From the NCBI RefSeq assembly GCF_001875665.1, contig NZ_MLAL01000045.1:62001-126000 (forward strand): a stretch of 64,000 nucleotides of DNA. Direction: 5' to 3'. The stretch's first letter is position 1; every line of letters begins with the position of its first letter. Source of the stretch: Corynebacterium sp. NML130628 (lineage in GTDB: Bacteria; Actinomycetota; Actinomycetes; Mycobacteriales; Mycobacteriaceae). This document shows, one piece after another, positions 35,973-49,566 of this stretch. Position numbers and translations under genes: made by a program. Below the pieces are notes generated by a model. The model was given only the letters and a program-made list of their open reading frames with translations, was not told the DNA's origin and searched no databases.

Positions 35973-37019
35973 ATGGAAACAAACACACTGAAGCGCATGT
36001 GGGAGACTCGCCCGCCCCGCATCCCAAAGGACCAGGGCGGCAAAGCGGTCATCGGTGGCGTCTGCGAAGGTATCGGCGCCCGCTACCAAATTGACCCAAC
36101 GCTTGTCCGCGTCATCTTCGTAGCACTTGCACTCATATTTGGTGGTGGCCTCTTCCTCTACCTGCTGTGCTGGATCAACATGCCACGCTTCGGCATGACC
36201 CGCAGCCCGTGGAACGCAATCACCACGCCGAAAGAACAGCTCACCGAGCCAGAGAAGAAAGACCGCAGCACCGGTTGGTGGCTGCTGCTCGGCCTAGTGG
36301 TCTTCTTCCCATCAGTCTCAGCGGCAGGCGATGTCAACGGGGTACTCGTTACGTTCGTGTTGTTCGCGCTCGGGTGGTACCTCGCCCACCAACGCCAGCC
36401 GGAGCCGCCGACAGGGTTGCTGGTGGTGAAACCGGAGGAGGCGTCGACAAGCGAAGGCCCCACCGTGGATACCTCACATTTGACCGTGCCCGAGGGCTAC
36501 GAGCATCCCGGCACACCCCCCGCGTGGGACCCACTCGGCGCGGCACCCGGGCTGTGGCACCTGCCCGAGCCAACCGAGCCAGCGCCGGAGCAGCCGAAGA
36601 AAAAGACACGCCTGTGGCTATGGCTGCCCCTGGCTGTCATCCTCTTCTGCCTCCTGTTCATCACCGGTATTGCCGGCCCCCGGTTCGATAGCAAGGTGGA
36701 CAGCCGAATTGGCGAAATACATCACACATTCGAGGACGCGAATTCAATCCCTGACTTCAGCAACCTCGTTGGAGAAACCACCATCGACCTGTCGAACCTC
36801 GCGCCACTCGACGAACCCAAGACCATCAACATCAGCAACGGCGTCGGCGAAATCAACATCATCCTGCCCAACAACGTGCCTGTCGACGTCCACTGCGAAG
36901 CAACCGTCGGCGAAACTACCTGCCCCCAGGGCAAGCAAAACGCGGACAAGGACGGCGAGCTCCTCACGATCAACGTGAAGCAGCGCGTCGGGTCCGTGTC
37001 CGCGTACTTTGCCGAATAA
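35973..37019 (+). CDS. esrI: PspC-domain membrane protein with LiaF-like C-terminus (EsrI-like inhibitor)
   Basis: This 348-residue protein has an N-terminal PspC domain (KAVIGGVCEGIGARYQIDPTLVRVIFVALALIFGGGLFLYLLCWINMP), two helices near residue 105-130, a proline-rich linker, another helix (LWLWLPLAVILFCLLFITGIA), and a beta-rich LiaF-like tail (TINISNGVGEINIILPNNVPVDVHCEATVGETTC). In C. glutamicum EsrI restrains EsrSR signalling. No Shine-Dalgarno sequence is seen; an ACAATA at 35962-35967 would suit a leaderless message. It is divergent from esrSR. Confidence 0.75.
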   Translation: METNTLKRMWETRPPRIPKDQGGKAVIGGVCEGIGARYQIDPTLVRVIFVALALIFGGGLFLYLLCWINMPRFGMTRSPWNAITTPKEQLTEPEKKDRSTGWWLLLGLVVFFPSVSAAGDVNGVLVTFVLFALGWYLAHQRQPEPPTGLLVVKPEEASTSEGPTVDTSHLTVPEGYEHPGTPPAWDPLGAAPGLWHLPEPTEPAPEQPKKKTRLWLWLPLAVILFCLLFITGIAGPRFDSKVDSRIGEIHHTFEDANSIPDFSNLVGETTIDLSNLAPLDEPKTINISNGVGEINIILPNNVPVDVHCEATVGETTCPQGKQNADKDGELLTINVKQRVGSVSAYFAE

Positions 37020-37028
37020 GTCGGCGTA

Positions 37029-38582
<1,554 letters not shown>

Positions 38583-38667
38583 GCACCAAATCTTAACCTA
38601 CGCAGCACCCAATGTGTACGTGAGCCCGATGACAGAGTCCTGCACACCAAAACCCTTTAAAACAACA

Positions 38668-38698
38668 AAGACACCACCTGCCAGGCAGGTGGTGTCTT
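38668..38698 (-). terminator. Rho-independent terminator downstream of the PAS gene
   Basis: AAGACACCACCTGCC (38668-38682) and its exact complement (38684-38698) flank one base. On the - strand the hairpin is followed by TTTGTTGTTTT. It lies 24 bp past the stop of the PAS gene and insulates guaA from the guaB operon. Confidence 0.85.
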
Positions 38699-38721
38699 CA
38701 GCGTTATGGCGTTACAACAGA

Positions 38722-40014
38722 CTACTTCAGTAGTGCGCGCAGGTTCTCCAGCGCGTCGTGCACCCCGTCGATCGCCGGGTCGGAGCCCAGCTTCTGCGAG
38801 GAAGCATGCAGGCGCTCGATGGAGTTATCCGCAGCCTGGATAGCGCGGTGCACCTGAGCAACAAGTGGCTCGATGTTCTCACCGAATGGTTCCTGCGCCG
38901 TCGTCTGCGACCAGCGGCGAATCATCTCGAGCGGCATCTTCGTCAGCTCGGAAATCGAGTTCACCTTCAGGTCTACGCGGTTCGCCAAGGAGGAGTGCAG
39001 GAAGACCGCGTCGTCCATCTGCTTCACGTCTACTTCGAGAGCGTCGAACAGCATGGACAACACCTCACGACGGTTCTCCTCAAGGGAGAAGATCGCGGTC
39101 TGCGCCGTATGCAAACGAGCCAGCGCAATCGCCATACGCGCGGACGCTGCCTTCTTCGCCAACTCACCAGCGACCTCGTTAAGCGACTGCGCGTTCTCGT
39201 CGATGATGCCACGCATCGTGGCCCACACCTGCAGCGGTGCAAGCAGCAGCGTACGAGCAGCGCCCTCCGCCATGACGTTTTCCATCTCGCCCTTCACGCT
39301 GTTCGTGACAGCGTTTTCTTCCACCAGAGTCTGGCTGGCCTTTGCCAGTTCTTCAGCGGCTTCCTTAATAGACGACTGGATTTCCATAAAGCGGTCCAGC
39401 TCGCGGTAGAGGTGCTTGGTGGCCTCGTACACCTCGCCGGTGCCCTCCGGAAGGTCGAAGCCTGCTTCCTCACGCGCCAGCACCTCGGCCGGCAGTGCTT
39501 CGGCGACGAAGGCGTCGTAATCAGGCACAAGCTCCTGCAGCTTGGCCAAGCCAAGCTCTGCGCGGCGACGACGGCCAACACCCTCATGGCGCGCCTTCCA
39601 CTCAACGTCGTTCACCGCCTGGTACACGTCGCCGACAACCTTGAACAACTCGGTCATCGGACGGGTACGCACAGAGAGGTAATCGCCGTTTGGCAGAGGC
39701 GTCACGGTAGCAAACACGTCGTACGCGGAACCACTCTTTGCGCGGTTGCGAACATAGCCTGCGAACGGTCGGCCATCCTCAATGACGTCCCACATCAGCT
39801 TGAATGCGCCACCAGGCATCTCAATATGGCGAATGAGATTGTGTGGCTTCCCGATCATCTCGACTTCGGGATACTGCGCGTAGTGAATAAAGACCTCATT
39901 GACATGGGTCATAATGCCCTTGCTGTCCGTCACCGAGAAGAAGATGTGATCAACATCAACCTCATGGTGTGGGCCGTCTGGGGCATCTCGTTTAATAACT
40001 ACTTCGTAGGCCAT
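38722..40014 (-). CDS. Aer-like PAS domain protein with long helical C-terminus
   Basis: Residues 1-120 of this 430-residue protein form a PAS domain of the Aer aerotaxis type: IFFSVTDSKGIMTHVNEVFIHYAQYPEVEMIGKPHNLIRHIEMPGGAFKLMWDVIEDGRPFAGYVRNR. The rest is predicted largely alpha-helical and soluble (AEELAKASQTLVEENAVTNSVKGEMENVMAEG). I see no membrane segment and no recognisable chemoreceptor signalling tip. It sits 24 bp downstream of guaB3, so it is probably in the guaB operon. It may sense redox or oxygen through a flavin; partner and output are unknown. Confidence 0.7.
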   Translation of the reverse strand: MAYEVVIKRDAPDGPHHEVDVDHIFFSVTDSKGIMTHVNEVFIHYAQYPEVEMIGKPHNLIRHIEMPGGAFKLMWDVIEDGRPFAGYVRNRAKSGSAYDVFATVTPLPNGDYLSVRTRPMTELFKVVGDVYQAVNDVEWKARHEGVGRRRRAELGLAKLQELVPDYDAFVAEALPAEVLAREEAGFDLPEGTGEVYEATKHLYRELDRFMEIQSSIKEAAEELAKASQTLVEENAVTNSVKGEMENVMAEGAARTLLLAPLQVWATMRGIIDENAQSLNEVAGELAKKAASARMAIALARLHTAQTAIFSLEENRREVLSMLFDALEVDVKQMDDAVFLHSSLANRVDLKVNSISELTKMPLEMIRRWSQTTAQEPFGENIEPLVAQVHRAIQAADNSIERLHASSQKLGSDPAIDGVHDALENLRALLK

Positions 40015-40038
40015 ATTCGATATACTAGGTCAATCTGT

Positions 40039-41193
40039 TTACGGGCGGACGATCACGTCGACCTTTTGGAACGACTTGAGATCAGTGTACCCACATTTCG
40101 CCATAATACGACGCAAACCACCCACTAAATTTGTTCCGGCAGCAGAATCGCTCGATGGGCCGAACAAAATCTCAGTCAACGGACAGCGATCACCCAGACC
40201 CCAGTTAGCAACCTCCCCGCGCGGGAAGCGCGGGTGCGCGGAGGCGGGCTCCCAGTACGCGCCACCAGCAGCGGCCTCGTCCGCCTTCGCGAACAGATCG
40301 CCTACCATGACGGCATCAGCACCCATGGCGAGTGCCAGCGCGATGTCCCCGGCGTTCGACGGTGCCGAGTCCGCGATGACGTGAACATAGCGGCCACCAG
40401 TCTCGTCCAAGTAGTCGCGACGAGCTGCGGCCACATCAGCAATCGCAGTTGCGAGTGGGACATCCAGGGCCAAGCCGGAGGAGGACCGTCCCGACCCGAC
40501 AATCACACCGGCTGCGCCAGCGCGCATCAGGTGCGTGGCCGTCGTGTAGTCGAACACACCGCCTGCGATAACCGGGACATCAAGGGATCCGATGAACTCC
40601 TTCAGGTTCAGCGGTTCCCCGCCGGGCTGCACGTGCTCCGCGGAAATCAACGTCCCCTGCACGAACAAGATCTCCGCGCCGGCCTTGATGACTGCGGGGG
40701 CAAGCTCGCGCACGTTCTGCGGGCTCACGCGCACAGCGACGGTCGCGCCGGACGCGCGGACCTGCGCAATGCGCTCACTCAACACATCCAGGTTGATTGG
40801 CGCCTGGTGGAGCTTCTGCAGCGTCGCCGTCGCCTTGGCAATCTTGCTAGGAATCTCGTGGTAGCTCTCCGGCTCGAGATCCTTGGCATTTGGCGCCTGG
40901 TCACAAACTTCGTTGATCGCCTCTTCGAAGTTCGCGTGGCGGCCCAAAATACCCTCGGCATTGAGCACTGCCAGGCCACCCTGCTTACCCATCTCGATGG
41001 CGAACTCAGGGCTCGCCAGGGCGTCGGTCGGGTGGGACACAAGCGGCATGTCAAACGTGTAGGCGTCGATATGCCACTCGGTGCTGACGTCCTTCGACGA
41101 GCGGGTGCGGCGCGTCGGCGTCAGGGTCAAGTCGTCAAGATCGTAGGCCTTGCGGGCCTCGCGCCCGATGCCAATTTCTACATATTCACGCAT
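40039..41193 (-). CDS. guaB3: GuaB3 family IMP dehydrogenase-related protein
   Basis: This 384-residue TIM-barrel protein is of the actinobacterial IMPDH-related group. It starts YVEIGIGREARKAYDLDDLTLTPTRRTRSSKDVSTEW and ends with FGPSSDSAAGTNLVGGLRRIMAKCGYTDLKSFQKVDVIV. It lacks CBS domains, and the expected catalytic-cysteine loop reads VQGTLISAEHVQPGG without Cys, so IMPDH activity is doubtful; some GuaB3 proteins are reported as GMP reductase-like. It lies 36 bp downstream of guaB2 in the same operon. Confidence 0.9.
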   Translation of the reverse strand: MREYVEIGIGREARKAYDLDDLTLTPTRRTRSSKDVSTEWHIDAYTFDMPLVSHPTDALASPEFAIEMGKQGGLAVLNAEGILGRHANFEEAINEVCDQAPNAKDLEPESYHEIPSKIAKATATLQKLHQAPINLDVLSERIAQVRASGATVAVRVSPQNVRELAPAVIKAGAEILFVQGTLISAEHVQPGGEPLNLKEFIGSLDVPVIAGGVFDYTTATHLMRAGAAGVIVGSGRSSSGLALDVPLATAIADVAAARRDYLDETGGRYVHVIADSAPSNAGDIALALAMGADAVMVGDLFAKADEAAAGGAYWEPASAHPRFPRGEVANWGLGDRCPLTEILFGPSSDSAAGTNLVGGLRRIMAKCGYTDLKSFQKVDVIVRP

Positions 41194-41229
41194 GTCAGGT
41201 TCTCTCCTTCAGGAGCTATTCAGAAAGGA

Positions 41230-42861
<1,632 letters not shown>

Positions 42862-42902
42862 CTAATTGGCCTTGCCACTCCCCACACAATAGGCTGGTCA
42901 GT

Positions 42903-43280
42903 GTGAATTACGACGACATGATGCCACTCGACCCGTTCGCGAACGACCCGAACGATCCGGCATCGTTCATCGAGGACGACGAACTGCCGGAACCCTTAAG
43001 CAGCGAGGAGCGACAGGCGATCATTCACGATCTGGCCCACGTCCGCGACGCACAACGAATCTTGCGTCCCCGCGGCATCCTCGGAATCTTTTTCATGTGC
43101 GAAGACTGCGAGCAAACGCACTACTACGACTGGGACATCATGGAGCAAAACATGATCTCCACGCTGAATCACGCGCTCCCGCCCGTCCACGAGCCGAGCG
43201 CCAGCCCAGACGTGAACGCCTACGTGACGTGGGACTACGCGCTGGGCTACATGGACGGCATCGAGTCCGCCGGCCGCTAG
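42903..43280 (+). CDS. DUF5319 family protein
   Basis: This 125-residue acidic protein matches the DUF5319 pattern seen between guaB2 and sigD in mycobacteria and corynebacteria. It contains EERQAIIHDLAHVRDAQRILRPRGILGIFFMCEDCEQTHYYDWDIMEQNM, with a CxxC that could bind zinc, and ends with YVTWDYALGYMDGIES. It begins with GTG and has no strong ribosome binding site. It overlaps the end of convergent rsdA by 4 bp. Function is unknown. Confidence 0.8.
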   Translation: MNYDDMMPLDPFANDPNDPASFIEDDELPEPLSSEERQAIIHDLAHVRDAQRILRPRGILGIFFMCEDCEQTHYYDWDIMEQNMISTLNHALPPVHEPSASPDVNAYVTWDYALGYMDGIESAGR

Positions 43281-44035
43281 CGCTGCGGCGCGGCCGACGA
43301 CGGCGCCTCTGCCGGTTTGGGGGAAGTAATCACGGTCGGTGATTCCGGCGTTGCGTCCTTGGTAGCCGGTGTCGTCGGGTGAGACTGGCTTGGCTCCGCG
43401 CTCGCCGTCGGCTGCGGGGAGGAATGCTGCTCGACGGCAGACTGCTCCGTCACCACATGCGTCACCGTCACAGGCTCACGCGGTTCAGGTGTCACCGTGA
43501 CGGTCACCGTCCGCGTCACCGTGACCTCTGGAATTGTCGACGCCACCGCAGGCTCAGACCCCTGCGCCTTCTTCACGTCCATCGTGTTCAGCAGCGCCTT
43601 GGCCTGCAGCACGAGTGAGCGCACAGCGTCCTCGTTGCCTTCGTCACTCGCGACTTCCATTTCGTCGAGCGTGCTCGCCAGCTCCATCACCGACGCCCGC
43701 TCCCCGAACACGGTTGAGGCTACTGGCCACAACGGGGAATCGGGCGTCGCGTTGTACAGCACCGCACCGCTCCCCGCGACGAGGGCGGTGGCTGCTGCCG
43801 CGCCCACAAGCCCGCTGAGCCATGGGTTCATCTGCTTTCGCGCAGGCTTCGCCACAGGCGCTATGTAAGGAGGTACCGGCATCGGACGTTCGACGTCCTC
43901 GCGCAGCGCGGACATCAGCCCCAACAGCTGGTCGGTACCATCGTTTGGGGCTTCTCCACGTGACACTTGGGTCAACACGACGTCGTCCGCCAACAGCTCA
44001 TCAAACTGCGGGATGCGGTGTGCATCACGTGTCAT
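43277..44035 (-). CDS. rsdA: Anti-sigma-D factor RsdA-like membrane protein
   Basis: This 252-residue protein begins with a short cytoplasmic region predicted to bind SigD (HRIPQFDELLADDVVLTQVSRGEAP). One membrane helix follows (NPWLSGLVGAAAATALVAGSGAVLY, about residues 70-95), then a helical periplasmic part and a long Ser/Thr/Pro/Val-rich tail. It overlaps sigD by 4 bp. In C. glutamicum and M. tuberculosis RsdA sequesters SigD at the membrane until proteolysis. Confidence 0.85.
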   Translation of the reverse strand: MTRDAHRIPQFDELLADDVVLTQVSRGEAPNDGTDQLLGLMSALREDVERPMPVPPYIAPVAKPARKQMNPWLSGLVGAAAATALVAGSGAVLYNATPDSPLWPVASTVFGERASVMELASTLDEMEVASDEGNEDAVRSLVLQAKALLNTMDVKKAQGSEPAVASTIPEVTVTRTVTVTVTPEPREPVTVTHVVTEQSAVEQHSSPQPTASAEPSQSHPTTPATKDATPESPTVITSPKPAEAPSSAAPQR

Positions 44036-44616
44036 TTCGCAGATTCCTCCTCTTCAAGGGCCTCACGCAAACGAGCCAGGGCACGGTGCTGTGCGACACG
44101 AACCGACCCAGCTGTCCCACCAACAATCTCTGCTGTTTCTTCCGCCGAAAGGCCAACAAACACGCGCAGAATGATAATATTTCGCGCTTTCTCACTGAGT
44201 ACATCGAGCAGCTCGCGCATTTTGTTACTCGCGTCGATATCCAGCGCATACCCTTCAGGATCGGCCTCGTGTGATACACCGTCGGGGATGTCCTCGGTGG
44301 GCAGCATACGGTCACGCGCGTAGCTGCGGTGCGCGTCCGTCACCTTGTTGAAGGCGATGCCGTACACGAATGCCATGAACGGTTTCCCCTGGTCTTTGTA
44401 GCTTCCAAGCGCGTTGACCACAGCGAAACATACGTCTTGGGTGACGTCTTCTGGCGTCGGAGTGCGCCCACCACCAATGCGGGCGCGCGCGTAGCGCAGT
44501 ACAAGCGGGTAAATGAGCGCCACAATGCGCTGTGTTGCCCGGTCATCCCCAGACTGCGCTGCGGGCAACAACTGCGCAAGCTGCGCGTTGACATCATCAG
44601 AACTTCCACCGCTCAT
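44032..44616 (-). CDS. sigD: ECF RNA polymerase sigma factor SigD
   Basis: In this 194-residue ECF sigma factor, region 2 is ATQRIVALIYPLVLRYARARIGGGRTPTPEDVTQDVCFAVVNALGSYKDQGKPFMAFVYGIAFNKVTDAHRS and region 4 is LSEKARNIIILRVFVGLSAEETAEIVGGTAGSVRVAQHRALARLRE. Its downstream neighbour is the cognate anti-sigma factor with a 4-bp overlap. In C. glutamicum SigD controls cell-envelope (mycolate and arabinan) genes. Confidence 0.92.
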   Translation of the reverse strand: MSGGSSDDVNAQLAQLLPAAQSGDDRATQRIVALIYPLVLRYARARIGGGRTPTPEDVTQDVCFAVVNALGSYKDQGKPFMAFVYGIAFNKVTDAHRSYARDRMLPTEDIPDGVSHEADPEGYALDIDASNKMRELLDVLSEKARNIIILRVFVGLSAEETAEIVGGTAGSVRVAQHRALARLREALEEEESAK

Positions 44617-44700
44617 ACGCGACGCCCGCCTCCTTTCCCGTATCGCTCAAGGGTACAGCGATGAGCATGCCATTCCCAAAGCTGGCCCCTTCACGCACGC

Positions 44701-44731
44701 AAAAGCCCGGACGGCTCAAGTCCGCCCGGGC
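44701..44731 (-). terminator. Rho-independent terminator of groES-groEL1
   Basis: GCCCGGACGG (44705-44714) pairs with the GC-rich sequence up to 44731 around a CTCAA loop, with one bulged base. On the - strand TTTT follows. It lies 22 bp past the groEL1 stop codon. Confidence 0.8.
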
Positions 44732-44752
44732 CCACCACGTTACAAACGCTGG

Positions 44753-46369
<1,617 letters not shown>

Positions 46370-46384
46370 CTACGCCCCCTTCAA

Positions 46385-46684
46385 TTACTTTTCGACGACG
46401 GCCAGCAGGTCGCGAGCGGAAAGCAGCAGGTACTCCTCACCGTTGTACTTCAGCTCGGTGCCGCCGTACTTGGAGAAGATGACGGTGTCGCCCTCGTTGA
46501 CGTCGACAGCAATGCGCTTGCCCTGCTCATCCAAGCGGCCAGGACCAACAGCAATAACAACTGCCTCCTGCGGCTTCTCAGCAGCAGAATCAGGGATAAC
46601 CAGGCCGGATGCCGTGGTGGTCTCCGCCTCAGCGATCTGTACCAAAACCTTGTCTTCCAGTGGCTTGATGTTGACGTTTGCCAT
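46385..46684 (-). CDS. groES: 10-kDa co-chaperonin GroES
   Basis: This 99-residue lid of the chaperonin has [54 protein letters not shown], including the mobile loop, and ends with [12 protein letters not shown]. The ATG at 46684 is used because [12 protein letters not shown] is the normal start and GAAGGAAGG precedes it. A CIRCE operator and promoter lie 108-141 bp upstream, so the pair is heat-shock controlled. Confidence 0.95.
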   Translation of the reverse strand: MANVNIKPLEDKVLVQIAEAETTTASGLVIPDSAAEKPQEAVVIAVGPGRLDEQGKRIAVDVNEGDTVIFSKYGGTELKYNGEEYLLLSARDLLAVVEK

Positions 46685-46791
46685 GATCTGAACGCCTTCC
46701 TTCAATGTTGTATCTATCAGTTCAGTAGTTTGAGGTTATTTGAAGGCCCAGCCGTCGTCGCGGGTGTACAACTGCGCTCTCCACAACCTTG

Positions 46792-46818
46792 TTAGCACTC
46801 TACCCCTGCGAGTGCTAA
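46792..46818 (-). promoter_or_regulatory. CIRCE operator (HrcA site) of groES-groEL1
   Basis: TTAGCACTC (46792-46800), nine bases, then GAGTGCTAA (46810-46818) is a perfect match to the CIRCE inverted repeat recognised by the HrcA repressor. It overlaps the core promoter. Confidence 0.95.
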
Positions 46819-46825
46819 CACTCAA
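46797..46825 (-). promoter_or_regulatory. SigA-type promoter of groES-groEL1
   Basis: On the - strand TTGAGT (46820-46825) and TAGAGT (46797-46802) are separated by 17 bp. Both hexamers are interleaved with the CIRCE arms, so HrcA binding would exclude RNA polymerase. The leader to the groES ATG is about 105 nt. Confidence 0.7.
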
Positions 46826-46849
46826 CATTGTGACGGTTCTCACCAATAC

Positions 46850-47902
46850 TTACTGGTGAACGAGTGGAATCTCCACTTCCAACGACGTATCCGTCGCAAC
46901 GGACAGCTCCGAAGGCTGCGCCCCTTCATGGATGAGCTGGCCTGCCAACGCGGCAATCATCACACCGTTGTCGGTGCACAGCCCGAAGCGCGGCACGCGC
47001 AGCTCCACCCCGGCCTTTACACAACGCTCCTGAGCAAGTGCGCGCAGGCGGCTGTTCGCCGCCACCCCGCCGCCAAGCAGGAGCGTTTTTGCGCCCGTCT
47101 CCTCCAGCGCCAACAGCGCCTTGCGGACGAGCACATCACACACCGCTTCCTGGAACGACGCGCACACGTCCTCCACGTTAACCACCCAGCCTTCGCGCTC
47201 CGCTTTTTCCACGTAGCGCGCCACGGCAGTCTTCAAACCGGAGAACGAGAAATCGAAACGGTGCTCGCCCCGCAAATCGTCGGCCCTACTCAACGCGCGC
47301 GGGAACGGGATCGCATCCGGGTTGCCCTTCGCGGCCAGGCGGTCAATAACCGGACCGCCCGGGTAGCCAAGTCCAAGCAGACGCGAGACTTTGTCGTAGG
47401 CCTCGCCGGCGGCGTCATCAAGGGTAGAGCCCAACTCGCGCATCGGTTTGCCGACGGCCTCAACCTCCAACAACTGCGTATGCCCACCAGAAACCAGCAG
47501 TGCCACCGAATGCGGAAGCCGCTCCTGCCCCTCCAGGTTCGCCACCGCAACGTGACCACCCAAGTGGTTCACGGCGTAAAACGGCACGCCCCACGCTGCC
47601 GCATACGCCTTCGCCGCGGACGCCCCAACCAGCAGCGCACCCGCCAGGCCCGGCCCGATCGTTGCCGCGACAACATCCGGGGCGTCAATACCGGCCTCCT
47701 CCAGGGCTGCCGCCATGACCTGCGGCATCGCCTCAAGGTGGGCACGCGACGCGATCTCAGGCACCACGCCACCAAAGCGGGCGTGCTGCTCCATCGAAGA
47801 CGCCACCTGGTTCGCAAGGATCTCCATGGTGCCGTCGGAGTGGACGTCGACAATTCCGACGGCCGTCTCATCACATGAGGACTCAATCCCGGCAACAATC
47901 AT
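46850..47902 (-). CDS. tsaD: tRNA N6-threonylcarbamoyladenosine transferase TsaD
   Basis: This 350-residue ASKHA-fold enzyme transfers the threonylcarbamoyl group to A37 of ANN-decoding tRNAs. Visible motifs are [35 protein letters not shown] with the iron-binding His of the HxxxH-type site, [12 protein letters not shown], and [17 protein letters not shown]. It is the final gene of the operon and overlaps rimI by 4 bp. TsaB and TsaE are encoded upstream in the same operon. Confidence 0.95.
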   Translation of the reverse strand: MIVAGIESSCDETAVGIVDVHSDGTMEILANQVASSMEQHARFGGVVPEIASRAHLEAMPQVMAAALEEAGIDAPDVVAATIGPGLAGALLVGASAAKAYAAAWGVPFYAVNHLGGHVAVANLEGQERLPHSVALLVSGGHTQLLEVEAVGKPMRELGSTLDDAAGEAYDKVSRLLGLGYPGGPVIDRLAAKGNPDAIPFPRALSRADDLRGEHRFDFSFSGLKTAVARYVEKAEREGWVVNVEDVCASFQEAVCDVLVRKALLALEETGAKTLLLGGGVAANSRLRALAQERCVKAGVELRVPRFGLCTDNGVMIAALAGQLIHEGAQPSELSVATDTSLEVEIPLVHQ

Positions 47903-48372
47903 GCCTGCTCCCTTTCACTCTTGCGTGGGCGCATCATCGTATACGCGTCCGCACCAGAAGGTTGATAATAGTTCTTGCGCGTGCCAACCACGGAAAAGCC
48001 GTAGCGTTTATACATGCCGAGCGCCGCGACGTTGTCGGTGCGCACCTCGAGGAACATCGGGCCGTCGACAAGGTCAGCGGTGTGGACGAGCTGATCCATC
48101 AACTCCCCGCCCACGCCACGACGCTGCGCGCCAGGCGCCACCCCGATGGTGTGGATTTCGAACTCAGGCTCGTTGCGGGGGCCGAGCATCGCAAGGCCCG
48201 CGTAGCCCAACAACGCGCCCTCATCATCAAAGGCCCCGATGTAGAACGTGTACGGCTGCGCGAACTGCGTCAGCAGCACCTCGCGCGACCACGGGGTTTC
48301 ATCGGAGAAAAGCACCGCCTCCAACGCTGCGACAGCGTCCGCATCGCTGGGCGTCAGCTCCCGGATATTCAC
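47899..48372 (-). CDS. rimI: Ribosomal protein bS18 N-alpha-acetyltransferase RimI
   Basis: This 157-residue GNAT acetyltransferase has the acetyl-CoA motif [20 protein letters not shown], then [29 protein letters not shown], the RimI-typical substrate and catalytic region. It lies between tsaB and tsaD with 4-bp overlaps on both sides, an arrangement conserved in actinobacteria. Confidence 0.92.
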   Translation of the reverse strand: MNIRELTPSDADAVAALEAVLFSDETPWSREVLLTQFAQPYTFYIGAFDDEGALLGYAGLAMLGPRNEPEFEIHTIGVAPGAQRRGVGGELMDQLVHTADLVDGPMFLEVRTDNVAALGMYKRYGFSVVGTRKNYYQPSGADAYTMMRPRKSEREQA

Positions 48373-49046
48373 AGTGCAACATCCGGCAGCGCAGCAGAGC
48401 GCGGGCGCGGCTTGGGAGGGACTGCGTCCGGGCGGCGCAGGTACAAGGGCGTAAGCGGCCCAGGCGCAACGGACGTATCGCAGGCAGCCAGCAAACCGTG
48501 CACGCCCGGCGCGAGATCACGTACCTCGCCAGCGGCGACCTTCACAGTCTCACGCAGCGCTTCAGGAACGACGAGGAGGTCCACCTCGGCGCCCTCGACA
48601 TCGATCGCACTGGCGGCGCTGACGTGCGGCCCGTCGACGCGCCTACCGTCACGGTACAGGCTCCAGTACACCTCGCGGCGGCGCGCGTCGGTGACCACAA
48701 GCACGCTTTTCCCCTCAGTGCCCCCGGCTTCCGCGGCCTCCGCGGCAATGGCGTCGTGGGTGCACACGCCATAGACCGGCACTCCCAACGCCTGCCCAAA
48801 CGCGGACGCGGTGGCCATGCCTACGCGCAGCCCCGTAAACGGGCCTGGCCCCACGCCAACAACAATGGCGTCGAGCGCACCGTACGTGCAGCCCGCTTCC
48901 GCCAGTAGTTCGTTGACAGTGGGGACCAAAAGTTCGTTATGGGAGCGGGTCCTGATTACCCGCTGTGCATCCACGCGGCGCGACTGCTGATCGCCCACGC
49001 CGACAACCAGGTCGTGCGTGGCGGTATCGAGCGCCAGCGTCAGCAT
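48369..49046 (-). CDS. tsaB: tRNA threonylcarbamoyladenosine biosynthesis protein TsaB
   Basis: This 225-residue ASKHA-fold partner of TsaD starts MLTLALDTATHDLVVGV, with SHNELLVPTVNELLAEAGCTYGALDAIVVGVGPGPFTGLRVGMATASAFGQALGVPVYGV, the TsaB hallmark. It overlaps the upstream anchored hypothetical by one base (TAATG) and rimI by 4 bp. Confidence 0.93.
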   Translation of the reverse strand: MLTLALDTATHDLVVGVGDQQSRRVDAQRVIRTRSHNELLVPTVNELLAEAGCTYGALDAIVVGVGPGPFTGLRVGMATASAFGQALGVPVYGVCTHDAIAAEAAEAGGTEGKSVLVVTDARRREVYWSLYRDGRRVDGPHVSAASAIDVEGAEVDLLVVPEALRETVKVAAGEVRDLAPGVHGLLAACDTSVAPGPLTPLYLRRPDAVPPKPRPRSAALPDVAL

Positions 49047-49546
49047 TAAGCCGCTACTCCCATGACCCAGCCGTTACCGTCCTTGTGGAAAGGCAGCGGC
49101 GTGTTCATCGGGAACATCTCCGACTGCGGGATGGAGCAGATGTTCACCTTGGAAAGCTCCACCTTGTCCAGGTCGATCTCCGCGTTCTGGTCCTCGTCGA
49201 ACAGCAGCATGTAGCCCCAGTCGCCGGAGAAATCAAAGCGGTCCTGGTCAAGGTTCAGCGCCTGCAGCTTGCTCAGCAGCAGCTGGTCCGGCTCGTTCGG
49301 GCACAGCGTGGTGAACCCGATGTAGTCCTTGTCGTAGACGCGAGTCAGGTCAATGAGCTGGCCCGCAACGGCTTCACCACCAGGCTTGACCTCTTCAAGG
49401 GAGCGGGAAAGAGAATTCGTTGGCGTCGCAGCCGCCATTGGGGACGGCTTGGTCAGCGGGATGAAAATGAGAGCAACGAGCACAATCACCCACAGTGCAC
49501 ACGCAATAGCGACCCAACCACGGCTAGTATTGTTCAGCTTCAGCAT
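49046..49546 (-). CDS. Hypothetical membrane-anchored protein
   Basis: This 166-residue protein has an N-terminal membrane anchor (WVAIACALWVIVLVALIFIPL) and an extracytoplasmic domain with two Cys residues (FTTLCPNEPDQLLL, KVNICSIPQSEMF) that could form a disulfide. I recognise no domain. It is inserted between alr-tsaE and tsaB in the same operon with a 20-bp gap and a 1-bp overlap. Its role with the t6A genes is not evident; it may simply share transcription. Confidence 0.65.
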   Translation of the reverse strand: MLKLNNTSRGWVAIACALWVIVLVALIFIPLTKPSPMAAATPTNSLSRSLEEVKPGGEAVAGQLIDLTRVYDKDYIGFTTLCPNEPDQLLLSKLQALNLDQDRFDFSGDWGYMLLFDEDQNAEIDLDKVELSKVNICSIPQSEMFPMNTPLPFHKDGNGWVMGVAA

Positions 49547-49566
49547 GGCCTACAGCCTACATCTTC

